In this document: positions 31,560 through 40,054 of the stretch, one piece after another | Layout: each line of letters begins with the position of its first letter | How positions within the stretch are numbered: position 1 is the stretch's first letter | Translations under genes and position numbers: made by a program | Notes under the pieces: generated by a model | Seen by the model: the letters and a program-made list of their open reading frames with translations, nothing else | What the model was told of the DNA's origin: nothing | Database searches by the model: none | Source: Coriobacteriia bacterium | GTDB taxonomy: Bacteria; Actinomycetota; Coriobacteriia; Anaerosomatales; PALSA-660 | Reading direction: 5' to 3' | Length of the DNA stretch: 41,233 nt | Assembly: GCA_025361885.1 (NCBI GenBank) | Contig: JANYJF010000018.1 | Coordinates: forward strand, 1-41,233

Positions 31560-34500
31560 ATGAAGCGGCGCGTGCTGATCGGGATCGCGGCACTGCTGGT
31601 GGTCGCGCTGGTGGCGGTCGTGGGGTTCGCGGTGGTCGGGACAGCCCCGACGCACCGTGGTTCCCCCGTGGCCTTGGCCCCGCGTTCGGCGGGGCCATCC
31701 GACCGCGCCTCGTCGGAGATACGAAAGCCCCTGAAGTCGGCCGTCGGCGCCCTGACGCCCGGTCCGAAGTCAGGGACCGGCAGACGCTTCGCTCAGCAGC
31801 AACCCGTCCCCGCCAGCGTCACCCTCCGCTACGCCGCGGGCACCACCGAAGCGACGAAGCGCGCGCTGGTCGCCTCACTGGGGCTGACGGTCAAACACGA
31901 GTTCCCCGGCGGCTGGGTCGTGGTCGAGTCCGACCGCGCGGGCGCGACATCGGCATCGCTGGCGGAGGCGATCAAGGCCACGGGCGCTGTCGCGACCGCG
32001 GCGCCCACGCCCCGTGTGACCCCGTCTGCACTCCCCAACGACCCCGAGTTTGCCAGCCAGTGGGACCTACGCAACACGGGACAGCAGGTCGGTGGTCAGT
32101 TCGGGACTTCGGGGGCCGACATCGGATGGCTCGGTGCGTGGAACCGCGGCTCGACGGGCGCCGGCGTGATCGTCGCGGTCACCGACACCGGCGCCGACTT
32201 CCAGCACGAGGACCTGGCGTCACAGATGTGGGTGAATCCGACACCGGGATCCGACCCGAGGTATCCGGACGACGTGCGCGGGTGGAACTGGGTCGAGCTG
32301 TCGGCTCAGACGTTCCAGCCCTGGGAGGGTGACGAGCACGGGACGCACGTGTCCGGCACGATCGCGGCGGACACGAACAACGGGGTGGGCATCGCGGGCA
32401 TCGCGAGCGGCGCGCGCATCATGTCGCTCAAGTTCATCGGGCCCGCGACGGGCAGTGAGGATGACGCGGCCGCGGCGGTCTACTACGCGGTGGCGCACGG
32501 CGCGAAGGTGATCAACGCCTCGTGGGGCGACGACAAGTACACCGGCCCGTATCAGCCCCTGAGGGACGCGATACACGCGGCGGCCCAGCAGGGCGTGCTG
32601 TTCGTGGCCGCAGCCGGCAACGACGCGACCTCCGCGCTGTTCTATCCGGCGGCCTACTCTCTCGATGAGACGAACGTCATCGCTGTCGCAGCGACCGACA
32701 ACCGCGACCAGTTGGCGGACTTCGGCGGGGGCAAGGGGTCCAACTACGGTACCTACCCGCAGATCGCCGCGCCGGGTGTGAACACCGTGTCGCTCTATCC
32801 ACCCTTGCAGGCCGGCGTGTTCGTGGACAAGGCTCCGTTCAAGGTCAGCTACCTGACCTTCCCGGTGGAGAGCATCGTGAGCGACACGGACCGCAACGGC
32901 GTGGTCGATCATGCGATGGCGAGCCTGACATCCGACAAGTCGGCGCCCGTGCTCGTCGTCGACGACAGCCGTGTGGATCTGACCGGCGAGACACAGGGGA
33001 CACGACTGGATCCCTATCTGCAGGCACTGGCCGCTGACGGCTACACGAGCGTGACGTCCTGGGTCGCGGCCACGCAGGGCATTCCGAGCGCGGCCGCGAT
33101 GTCGGGTCATACCGTCGTGTGGTTCACCGGGATGCTCGACTCCGCGTCCTACAACTTCCCGGGTGTCGGGACCATCAACGCGGCCGATCGCGCGCAACTC
33201 GGCCCGTTCCTGGACGGCGGCGGTCGGCTGTTCCTGTCGTCGGCCAGCGCCGCGTGGGACCTCACCCCCGGACCTGGCACCACGATCGCGGACTCGGCGT
33301 GGCTGGCCAAGTACCTGCGGGTCGATCTCGTCACGAATGCGTACGCGGCGGTCGCCGACGGGCGCTGGGACTCCGCGTTCGCGGGCCTGGCGCCGGCACT
33401 GTGGGACCCGCAGCTCAACGTCAGCTACTGCGACGCCGTTGTCCCAAGTGACCCGGTCGCCGTGCGAACCATCGACTGGGCAGGCTCCGGCTACGGCGGG
33501 ATGTCCGGGACCTCCATGGCGGCACCGCATGTGACGGGCGTCGTCGCGCTGCTCACGGAGCGCTTCCCTGGGATCACCGGGCAGCAGGTCAAGGATCGGA
33601 TACTCGCGACGGGGAAGCTCCTGCCGTCCTTGACCGGCAAGGTGACCACGGGTGGACGTCTCGACGTCGCGGCCGCCCTCGCACCCTACGCGGCGCAGGT
33701 CACGGCGTTGACCGCCGTTCCGACACTCGACGGCACGGTCACGCTCTCGTGGACCAACCCCGCCGACGCCGCGTACGACCGTACGGTCATCCGCGGCCGC
33801 GTGGGTGCCGATCCGTCCGGGCCCGCCGACCCGGCATCGCGGCCGGTATACAGCGGCACCGGAGTCACCATCGATGACACCGGCCTGCCTGGCGGCACGC
33901 AGATGCACTACATGGCGTACACGCACAGCACGAGCGGTCTGTGGTCCGATGGCGTGCCTGTCGCAGCCACTGCGGTCAACCCCCCGCCGAATGCGGTGAC
34001 GTCTCTGATCGGCGTGAGCATGGTCGACGGCGTGCACCTGTCCTGGATCGACCCGACGGCCCGTTTCACGGCTTCGAGAGTCGTACGCGGTCTCGCGGCC
34101 ACTCCGGTCCTACCGACTGACGGCACGTTGGTGGTCGACACCGCCGCGGGTGTCGTGGTCGATGCCGTAGCCGTTCCCGGGGTAGCGGACGTCGTCTACC
34201 ACTACGCCGTATTCGCGCATGATTCGGTTCCGGCGTACTCGGCCGCGACGGTCATCGACGTCCTCGTCCCGAAGGACGCCGTCGCGCCCGCCGCACCGAG
34301 CGGCGTCATCGCCACAGCGGGCGATCTGAGCGTCTCGCTCGCTTGGACGAACCCGACGGACGCGGACTTCACCGCGACGCGGGTACTCCGCTCCACGAGC
34401 GGGTACGCGTCCGGACCCGTACCCGTGTTCGGCCAGACCCCGGTGTACGAGGGTGTCGGCACGAGTCTGCCGGACTCGCCGCTCACCAACGGGCAGGCCT

Positions 34501-35933
34501 ACTACTACACGCTGTTCGCTCGTGATGCCGTCGGCAACTGGTCGGTCGCCGCTACCGCCACGGCCACGCCACGGCCCGGTTCTGTGACCGGCGTCGTCGG
34601 AGTCTGGCGGCCCGATCTCGGGGTCGTCCACCTCACGTGGACCAACCCTGGCGGATCGTTCGCGGCAGTCACCATCGTGCGGAAGACCGGCGCGACTCCG
34701 GCGGGTCCGAGCGACGGGACATCCGTCGCCGACACGGCGTCCTCGGCCTATGACGACACGGTCGCGGCTCCGGGAGCCTCGGACGTCACGTACCACTACG
34801 CCCTCTTCGCGCATGACGGGACACCGGTCTACGCCGTGGGCGTGCCCGTGGACGTCGTCGTTCCGGTGGACGCGACGCCTCCCGGTCCGGTCACCGGCAT
34901 CGGTCTCACGGGGGCGCCGACGCGCACGCAGGTGGCTCTGCACTGGATCAACCCCACGGACGCGGACTTCCAAGGCGTTCAGGTGTTCCGCTCCACGACA
35001 GGATTCGCGCAGGAGCCGGCGGCCGATGCCACGCAGGCCCTCGTGGCCACGATCAACGGCGGCACCATGCTCGCCGACACCGTGCCGAACGCCGGCACAA
35101 TGTACTACTACGCGCTCTTTGCCAGGGACGTTGCCGGCAACTGGTCCGGCCCCTCCCGCATCCAGGTGGTGACCGCGCCAGACCCGGTGACGGATGTGAT
35201 GGTCGTACGCAACCCGACTACCGGCGCCGCGACCATAACGTGGACCGGCCCGGCGTCGAACCCGGCTCTTGCCGGGGTTCGCATAGTGCGATCCGTAGCG
35301 GCAGTGACAGGCCCGACCGAAGGGACGTTCGTCGCGACCGTCACAGCGGGTGCTCAGTACATCGACACGCTCACCGCCCGCTCCTTCGACACGACCTACA
35401 CCTACACGGTGTTCTCATATGTCGCGAGACCCACGTACGGGACCGGGGTGGGCAGCAACTCTGTGCGCGTCCTGCACGGGGATGCGCCGCAGACGGTGTG
35501 GCGTTTCTACAACGTACGCGCCGGCGTTCACTTCTACACTGCGAGCACCGCGGAGCGGGACAACGTCCTGGCCACCCTCGGCTCGGTATACCGCCTCGAG
35601 GGGCCCGCATATGTGGTCAACACCGCGAGCGGGTACAACGTGACTCCACTGTGGCGGTTCTACAACGTCAGGACCGGCACGCACTTCTACACCGCGAGCC
35701 TCACGGAGCGAGACAGCGTGCTGGCCAATCTCGGCTCGATCTACCGTCTGGACGGGCCGGCGTACAACGTCTCCGCCGGGTACGTTCCCGGCGCGACCAC
35801 GGTTTGGCGGTTCTACAACGTGAGGACCGGCACCCACTTCTACACCGCGAGCACCGTCGAGCGCGACAACGTCCTGTCGACCCTCGGCTCGATCTACCAC
35901 CTCGACGGGCCGGCGTTCTTCCTGGCCCCTTAA
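31560..35933 (+). CDS. Secreted subtilase with catalytic insertion, FN3-like domains and triple DUF5648
   Basis: 1457 residues; ATG after GGGAGG. Signal peptide 1-27. Pro-domain about 80-155 (inhibitor-I9/fervidolysin-like). S8 catalytic residues: Asp209 (VTDTG), His260 (DEHGTHVSGT), Asn354 (AAAGND) and Ser652 (GTSMAAPHVTG). Between Asn354 and Ser652 is an insertion of roughly 210 residues (~420-635) with VLVVDDSR, a YLQALAADGY helix, VVWFTG and LGPFLDGGGRLFLSS, resembling a GATase/ThuA-like flavodoxin fold. Six FN3-like modules follow (~710-1310, repeated LSWTNP..A and YYYxLFARD), then DUF5648 repeats at 1312-1457 (35493-35933). Wall-associated or released protease. Confidence 0.9.
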   Translation: MKRRVLIGIAALLVVALVAVVGFAVVGTAPTHRGSPVALAPRSAGPSDRASSEIRKPLKSAVGALTPGPKSGTGRRFAQQQPVPASVTLRYAAGTTEATKRALVASLGLTVKHEFPGGWVVVESDRAGATSASLAEAIKATGAVATAAPTPRVTPSALPNDPEFASQWDLRNTGQQVGGQFGTSGADIGWLGAWNRGSTGAGVIVAVTDTGADFQHEDLASQMWVNPTPGSDPRYPDDVRGWNWVELSAQTFQPWEGDEHGTHVSGTIAADTNNGVGIAGIASGARIMSLKFIGPATGSEDDAAAAVYYAVAHGAKVINASWGDDKYTGPYQPLRDAIHAAAQQGVLFVAAAGNDATSALFYPAAYSLDETNVIAVAATDNRDQLADFGGGKGSNYGTYPQIAAPGVNTVSLYPPLQAGVFVDKAPFKVSYLTFPVESIVSDTDRNGVVDHAMASLTSDKSAPVLVVDDSRVDLTGETQGTRLDPYLQALAADGYTSVTSWVAATQGIPSAAAMSGHTVVWFTGMLDSASYNFPGVGTINAADRAQLGPFLDGGGRLFLSSASAAWDLTPGPGTTIADSAWLAKYLRVDLVTNAYAAVADGRWDSAFAGLAPALWDPQLNVSYCDAVVPSDPVAVRTIDWAGSGYGGMSGTSMAAPHVTGVVALLTERFPGITGQQVKDRILATGKLLPSLTGKVTTGGRLDVAAALAPYAAQVTALTAVPTLDGTVTLSWTNPADAAYDRTVIRGRVGADPSGPADPASRPVYSGTGVTIDDTGLPGGTQMHYMAYTHSTSGLWSDGVPVAATAVNPPPNAVTSLIGVSMVDGVHLSWIDPTARFTASRVVRGLAATPVLPTDGTLVVDTAAGVVVDAVAVPGVADVVYHYAVFAHDSVPAYSAATVIDVLVPKDAVAPAAPSGVIATAGDLSVSLAWTNPTDADFTATRVLRSTSGYASGPVPVFGQTPVYEGVGTSLPDSPLTNGQAYYYTLFARDAVGNWSVAATATATPRPGSVTGVVGVWRPDLGVVHLTWTNPGGSFAAVTIVRKTGATPAGPSDGTSVADTASSAYDDTVAAPGASDVTYHYALFAHDGTPVYAVGVPVDVVVPVDATPPGPVTGIGLTGAPTRTQVALHWINPTDADFQGVQVFRSTTGFAQEPAADATQALVATINGGTMLADTVPNAGTMYYYALFARDVAGNWSGPSRIQVVTAPDPVTDVMVVRNPTTGAATITWTGPASNPALAGVRIVRSVAAVTGPTEGTFVATVTAGAQYIDTLTARSFDTTYTYTVFSYVARPTYGTGVGSNSVRVLHGDAPQTVWRFYNVRAGVHFYTASTAERDNVLATLGSVYRLEGPAYVVNTASGYNVTPLWRFYNVRTGTHFYTASLTERDSVLANLGSIYRLDGPAYNVSAGYVPGATTVWRFYNVRTGTHFYTASTVERDNVLSTLGSIYHLDGPAFFLAP

Positions 35934-35959
35934 GCCACGACTGCTGTCGGAGAAGCCTT

Positions 35960-36002
35960 TCGCACAAGGGTGCGGCATCCATGATGCCGCACCCTTGTGC
36001 GA
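35960..36002. terminator. Perfect 20-bp hairpin between the subtilase gene and purM
   Basis: Arms 35960-35979 and 35983-36002 are perfectly complementary over 20 bases around the 3-base loop CAT. It begins 27 bases after the subtilase stop and ends 55 bases before the purM start. The arms are less GC-extreme than the surroundings, so chance is very unlikely. A terminator is the simplest reading; no strong T run follows. Confidence 0.75.
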
Positions 36003-36056
36003 TACTTCTGCGGTGACCGCACCGACGCCGCGATCCCGTTCCCGGAGGCCTCCGCC

Positions 36057-37127
36057 GTGCCCAACGACCCGAGCGACCCCACTGACGACCGTCCCGTGAG
36101 CTACGCTGAAGCCGGCGTGGATACGAGCGAAGGCGCGCGCGCCGTCGACGCCATCCGCGAGGCCGTCCGCTCCACATACCGTCCCGAGGTCATCGGCGAC
36201 ATCGGTGGGTTCGGCGGCATGTTCTCCGCCTGCGCGTTCAAGGAGATGGAAGAGCCGGTCATGGTCTCCGGCACCGACGGGGTGGGCACCAAGCTCAAGC
36301 TGGCCCAGCTCCTCGACCGTCACGACACCGTCGGCATCGACCTCGTGGCCATGTGCGCCAACGACATCCTGGTCACGGGCGCCGAGCCGCTGTTCTTCCT
36401 CGACTACATCGCCATCGGCAAGCTCGATTCGGCGCGCGTGGAGCGCATCGTCGCGGGTATCGCGGAGGGATGCCGCCAGGCGGGCTGCTCGCTCGTCGGC
36501 GGCGAGATGGCCGAGCACCCCGGCGTCATGGACCCGGACGACTACGACCTCTCCGGCTTCTGCGTGGGTGTCGTCGACAGGCCGAAGGCGATCACGGGCG
36601 AGAGGATCGAGCCCGGCGACGTGGTTCTCGGCCTGCCCAGCAGCGGCCTTCACTCCAACGGATTCTCCCTCGTGCGAAGAGTGCTCGTGGACGGTCACGA
36701 GGCCGAGCTCGCGCTCCCGCGGGTCGACCTCGGTGGCGCGACGCTCGGCGATACGCTGCTGACGCCCACGCGGATGTACGTGAAGCCCGTGCTCGAGCTT
36801 CTGCGCGCCGGCATCCCTGTGAAGGGGATGTCGCACATCACGGGAGGCGGAATAACCGAGAACCTCGACAGATGCTTGCCTTCGCACGTTGACGCGCGCG
36901 TGGTCCGCGGCTCGTGGAAGGTGCCGCAGATCTTCGGGCTCGTGGCGGCGGCTGCCAACCTCGACGAGACCGAGATGTACCGCACGTTCAACATGGGAGT
37001 CGGATTCGCCATCGTGGTCGATCGCAAGCATGCGCCGGAGGCCGCCGTGAAGCTGCGTGCCGCCGGCGAGTCGGTGAGCGAGATCGGCGAGATCGTGCCG
37101 GGGAGCGGCGCGGTCGTCTATGCGTAA
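36057..37127 (+). CDS. purM: Phosphoribosylformylglycinamidine cyclo-ligase (AIR synthetase)
   Basis: 356 residues from a GTG nine bases after GGAG; an earlier ATG at 35997 is in the hairpin and rejected. Closes FGAM to AIR with ATP. Family blocks: SYAEAGVDTSEG, GGFGGMFS, VMVSGTDGVGTKLKLA (glycine-rich ATP site), VDLVAMCANDIL-like IDLVAMCANDIL, GGEMAEHPG, SSGLHSNGFSLVR and SHITGGGITENL. purN begins 18 bases downstream. Confidence 0.97.
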   Translation: MPNDPSDPTDDRPVSYAEAGVDTSEGARAVDAIREAVRSTYRPEVIGDIGGFGGMFSACAFKEMEEPVMVSGTDGVGTKLKLAQLLDRHDTVGIDLVAMCANDILVTGAEPLFFLDYIAIGKLDSARVERIVAGIAEGCRQAGCSLVGGEMAEHPGVMDPDDYDLSGFCVGVVDRPKAITGERIEPGDVVLGLPSSGLHSNGFSLVRRVLVDGHEAELALPRVDLGGATLGDTLLTPTRMYVKPVLELLRAGIPVKGMSHITGGGITENLDRCLPSHVDARVVRGSWKVPQIFGLVAAAANLDETEMYRTFNMGVGFAIVVDRKHAPEAAVKLRAAGESVSEIGEIVPGSGAVVYA

Positions 37128-37145
37128 GGGGCGGTCGAGGCAATC

Positions 37146-37775
37146 GTGAGCGAGGATCGTAAGATGCGGCTCGGGGTGCTCATCTCCGGCAGCGGCACCA
37201 ACCTGCAGGCCATCATCGACGCGTGCGCGGCCGGTGAGATCGACGCCGAGGTGACCGTCGTGATCTCCGACAAGGAGGCCGCATACGGGCTGGAGCGCGC
37301 GCGCAAGGCCGGCATCGACGCGGTGTGGCTGGACCGCTCGCGCTTCGAGCAGCCGTCGCTGTTCACCGCAGCCATCTTGGAGACGCTCTTGGCGCACGGG
37401 GTGGACCTCGTGGTGATGGCGGGCTACATGCGACTTCTGGGTCGCGCCGTGCTAGCCGCGTATCCCGACCGCGTTGTGAACCTGCACCCGGCGCTGCTAC
37501 CGTCGTTCCCGGGAGCCAACGCCATCAGCGACGCGTTCGAGTTCGGCGTGAAGGTCACCGGCGTCACGGTCCACTTCGCATCCGAGTTGTTCGACGACGG
37601 CCCGATCATCGCGCAGGAGCCGGTCCGCATCGGGGAGGCTGACACCCTCGACACCCTCGAGGCGAAGATCCACGAGGTCGAGCATCGACTCTACCCGCAG
37701 GCGCTCGCGGCCATCGCCGCCGGGCATGTCGAGATAGGCGAGGACCGGGTCGTGCACATCGCGCCGAGGGCGTGA
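37146..37775 (+). CDS. purN: Phosphoribosylglycinamide formyltransferase
   Basis: 209 residues from a GTG. Transfers the formyl group of 10-formyl-THF to GAR. LGVLISGSGTNLQAIIDA is the phosphate-binding N-terminus; VVMAGYMRLL and NLHPALLPSFPG carry the catalytic Asn/His; the catalytic Asp is in ELFDDGPIIAQ. It therefore uses folate rather than formate (no purT seen). Its stop overlaps the next start (GTGA). Confidence 0.97.
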   Translation: MSEDRKMRLGVLISGSGTNLQAIIDACAAGEIDAEVTVVISDKEAAYGLERARKAGIDAVWLDRSRFEQPSLFTAAILETLLAHGVDLVVMAGYMRLLGRAVLAAYPDRVVNLHPALLPSFPGANAISDAFEFGVKVTGVTVHFASELFDDGPIIAQEPVRIGEADTLDTLEAKIHEVEHRLYPQALAAIAAGHVEIGEDRVVHIAPRA

Positions 37776-38527
37776 GCATGGGAGACCCGGGCGAAGAGAG
37801 CGCGGCCGCAGGCACGCGCGCGGCTGTTACAGTCGCGCTCAAGGAGACGTGCCGGGTCGTGGGCGGGGGACGCGTGCCGCTGTGGCCACTGCACCGCGAG
37901 CGGCTCGCTGAGGGCTGCGTGTCCGAGACGCTGCTGGCCGAGGCCGACGATCTGGTCGCGCTCGCAGCGGCCGAGCATTCGCGTAGTCATCCTGCGAATG
38001 CTCGCCTGCGCCTGACGCTCACGATCTCTCCGCGCGGCGAGATCGCGGTCCATGTGGCACGCCGGCTCTCCTCGCTCGACGTGCCCGGCGGCCCGGTGGG
38101 AGTGGTGGTGGAAAGCGAGGACCTCCCGCCGCTCGGCCACGGCGCGGCGAAACCGGCGGACCGGGGCTGGTGGGACGAGCGCCAGCGCGAAGCGAGGGCG
38201 CTCGGTGGCCACCAGGCGCTCATCGCGCATGACGACGCTCTGGTCGACGGCGGCAGCGCGAGCATCTGGCTCGTCGACGGCGTCCGGCTGCTCACTCCGC
38301 CCGCACCACCGGCCATCGCCGGAGTTGCTCGCCGCTTCGTGCTGCGCGAGGCACTCGGAGCCGGGCTGCATGCGGAGGTCGCGCCGCTCACCCTGGCGGA
38401 CCTGGAGTCCGCCGACGAGGTCTTCGTCACGAACGCGTTCGGAGGGGCGGTGGCGCTGCGGGGACGGGGCGGTCCCGTGACCGCGCGGGTATCCGGTCTC
38501 TTCGCCGTCGTATGGGACGTGTCCTGA
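37772..38527 (+). CDS. Class IV aminotransferase/PabC-like protein
   Basis: 251 residues; GTG at 37772 overlaps the purN stop, and ATG at 37778 is the alternative. PLP fold-type IV: N-half KETCRVVGGGRVPLWPLHRERL, candidate PLP lysine Lys127 in AAKPADRGWWDERQREA, and C-half GVARRFVLREAL with EVFVTNAFGGAVAL. Where most members have E-G-x-x-x-N-I it reads VDGGSASIW, so the pyridine-nitrogen Glu is Asp159. The nearest functional guess is 4-amino-4-deoxychorismate lyase, which would link folate supply to purN and purH; a branched-chain or D-amino acid aminotransferase is also possible. Confidence 0.75.
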   Translation: MSMGDPGEESAAAGTRAAVTVALKETCRVVGGGRVPLWPLHRERLAEGCVSETLLAEADDLVALAAAEHSRSHPANARLRLTLTISPRGEIAVHVARRLSSLDVPGGPVGVVVESEDLPPLGHGAAKPADRGWWDERQREARALGGHQALIAHDDALVDGGSASIWLVDGVRLLTPPAPPAIAGVARRFVLREALGAGLHAEVAPLTLADLESADEVFVTNAFGGAVALRGRGGPVTARVSGLFAVVWDVS

Positions 38528-38543
38528 CCTATCGTGGTTCGTG

Positions 38544-38549
38544 TAGAAT
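38544..38549 (+). promoter_or_regulatory. Possible -10 hexamer for the LivK-like gene
   Basis: TAGAAT, 108 bases before the lipoprotein start in a 130-base gap. The gap also has a GCGCATTGCGC palindrome-like stretch. No good -35. Confidence 0.3.
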
Positions 38550-38657
38550 GACGCGCATTGCGCGCTTGCACGCATAGAAGCAGGTTCGTATCCGGCATGC
38601 GCAAGATGACGTGCCTGCCCGGACCACAGGATCCCGGACCCCGGAAGGAGCCCGTCC

Positions 38658-39827
38658 ATGCACCGAAATATCCGGCTCTTCGTCATGCTCGCCGCCTCCG
38701 CGCTCATCGCGGTCGCGCTCTCCGGCTGCTCAGGCCAGACCCCGGTCGCCGACAACGGCGCCGCCACCGTCAAGACGGTCAAGGTCGGCTTCGCCGCCCC
38801 GCTCACCGGCGACAACGCCGTATACGGACAGGGCATGGAGCGCGCGGTCAAGCTGGCGCTCAAGGAGGCCAATGCCTCGGCCGAGGTCAAGAAGGCCGGG
38901 TACACCTTCGAGATCGCCTCGCAGGACGATCAGGGCGACCCCAAGCAGGCGGTCTCCGTGGCGAACCTGATCATAGGTGACAAGGGCGTGGTCGGCGTGG
39001 TCGGTCACTTCAACTCCGGCTGCTCCATCCCGGCGTCGCCCGTCTACAACTCCGCGAACATGGCGATGGTCTCGGTCTCGACGAACCCCAAGCTGACCGC
39101 GCAGGGGCTGGCCAACGTGAACCGGATCGTCGCGAAGGACGACTCGCAGGGACGTTTCGCGGGGGATATGGTCGCGAAGGACCTCGGCTTCAAGAAGGTC
39201 GTCGTGATGAGCGACGGCACCCCGTACGGCGACGGTCTGGCCGACGAGTTCGCCAAGGCGTTCAAGGCGGACGACGGCACCGTGCTGGCGCAGGAGAAGG
39301 TCCAGTCCAAGGACGTCGACTTCAGCGCGCTGGTCACCCGCTTCAAGCCGCTCGCTCCCCAGGCGATCTACTTCGGTGGCACGCATACGCAGGGCGCCAC
39401 CCTCTCCAAGCAGGCGAAGGAGTCCGGCCTCAAGGTGCCGGTCATCGGCGGCGACATGCTCTTCTCGCCCGACTACATCAGCCTCGCGGGCGGCGTGGCA
39501 GCCGAGGGCGACATCTGCACCAGTCTCGGACTGCCGCTCGAGCAGCAGCCGAAAGGCCTCGAGTTCAAGGCGGCGTACGGCAAGGAGTACGGCGGCAAGA
39601 CTCCCGAGGCCTACGACTCGTACGCCTACGACTCCGCGTGGGTGTTCGTGAAAGCCGTGCTGAAGACCGGGCCCGACCGCAAGAAGGTCGAGGAGGCCAT
39701 CCGCATGACGGAGTTCAGCGGCGTGACCGGGACGTTCCGGTTCGACACGAACGGGGACACCACGAACCAGGCCATTTCCGCCTACAAGGTCACGGGCGGC
39801 AAGTGGGAGCAGATCCTCAAGAAGTAG
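38658..39827 (+). CDS. ABC-type branched-chain amino acid binding lipoprotein (LivK-like)
   Basis: 389 residues, ATG after GGAAGGAG. Lipoprotein signal with lipobox LSGC (Cys24). Type I periplasmic-binding fold: VKVGFAAPLTGDNAVYGQGMERAVKLAL, VVGVVGHFNSGCSIPASPVYN (ligand-binding loop), KKVVVMSDGTPYGDGLADEF and DSYAYDSAWVFVKAV. It would capture branched-chain amino acids or similar small ligands outside the membrane. No livH, livM, livG or livF follows: purH comes next, so the permease must be elsewhere or it acts in sensing. A large inverted repeat begins 12 bases after its stop. Confidence 0.92.
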   Translation: MHRNIRLFVMLAASALIAVALSGCSGQTPVADNGAATVKTVKVGFAAPLTGDNAVYGQGMERAVKLALKEANASAEVKKAGYTFEIASQDDQGDPKQAVSVANLIIGDKGVVGVVGHFNSGCSIPASPVYNSANMAMVSVSTNPKLTAQGLANVNRIVAKDDSQGRFAGDMVAKDLGFKKVVVMSDGTPYGDGLADEFAKAFKADDGTVLAQEKVQSKDVDFSALVTRFKPLAPQAIYFGGTHTQGATLSKQAKESGLKVPVIGGDMLFSPDYISLAGGVAAEGDICTSLGLPLEQQPKGLEFKAAYGKEYGGKTPEAYDSYAYDSAWVFVKAVLKTGPDRKKVEEAIRMTEFSGVTGTFRFDTNGDTTNQAISAYKVTGGKWEQILKK

Positions 39828-39838
39828 GGTCTGCGGGC

Positions 39839-39947
39839 GGGCTTCACCCGGGATACCTTTCGGTCGCTGTCCTCGCGAGGAGCGAGCGGCTTCGCCGCCG
39901 CTTCCCTGCCTGCGGGGGCTCCCTGCAGGGCATCCCGGGTGAAGCCC
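39839..39947. repeat. Branched inverted repeat between the LivK-like gene and purH
   Basis: Outer arms 39839-39854 and 39932-39947 are perfectly complementary over 16 bases. The 77-base interior contains further short hairpins: CCTCGCGAGG (39871-39880), GCGGCTTCGCCGC (39886-39898) and a CCCTGC/GCAGGG pair (39904-39909 with 39924-39929). The whole can fold as a multi-branched RNA or a small cruciform. It may be a terminator, a REP/MITE-like element or a structured RNA. Confidence 0.7.
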
Positions 39948-40008
39948 TCAGTTCAGCCCGGGCACCACTTCGTAAGGCCACGGCGCACCCTTGCGGGGCG
40001 CTGTTGGG

Positions 40009-40014
40009 TACAAT
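40009..40014 (+). promoter_or_regulatory. Possible -10 hexamer for purH
   Basis: TACAAT, 40 bases before the purH ATG and 61 bases after the branched inverted repeat. TTGCGG at 39991 is too close to be its -35. Confidence 0.4.
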
Positions 40015-40054
40015 GGCGCGCATCGGACCGCGTTGAGAGCAACAGGGGCAGTAC

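Noticed and set aside
32220-34037. 605-codon minus-strand open frame opposite the subtilase
   Set aside because: Antisense shadow: His/Arg/Val/Gly-rich composition and no domain, whereas the plus strand has a full S8 protease.
35415-37397. 660-codon minus-strand open frame across the subtilase end, purM and purN
   Set aside because: It crosses a hairpin and three plus-strand genes and has no protein family character.
38548-38577. Nine-codon leader peptide start (ATG at 38548) before the LivK-like gene
   Set aside because: The ATG overlaps the putative -10 hexamer, there is no Shine-Dalgarno site, and no attenuator-like alternation of stems is visible.
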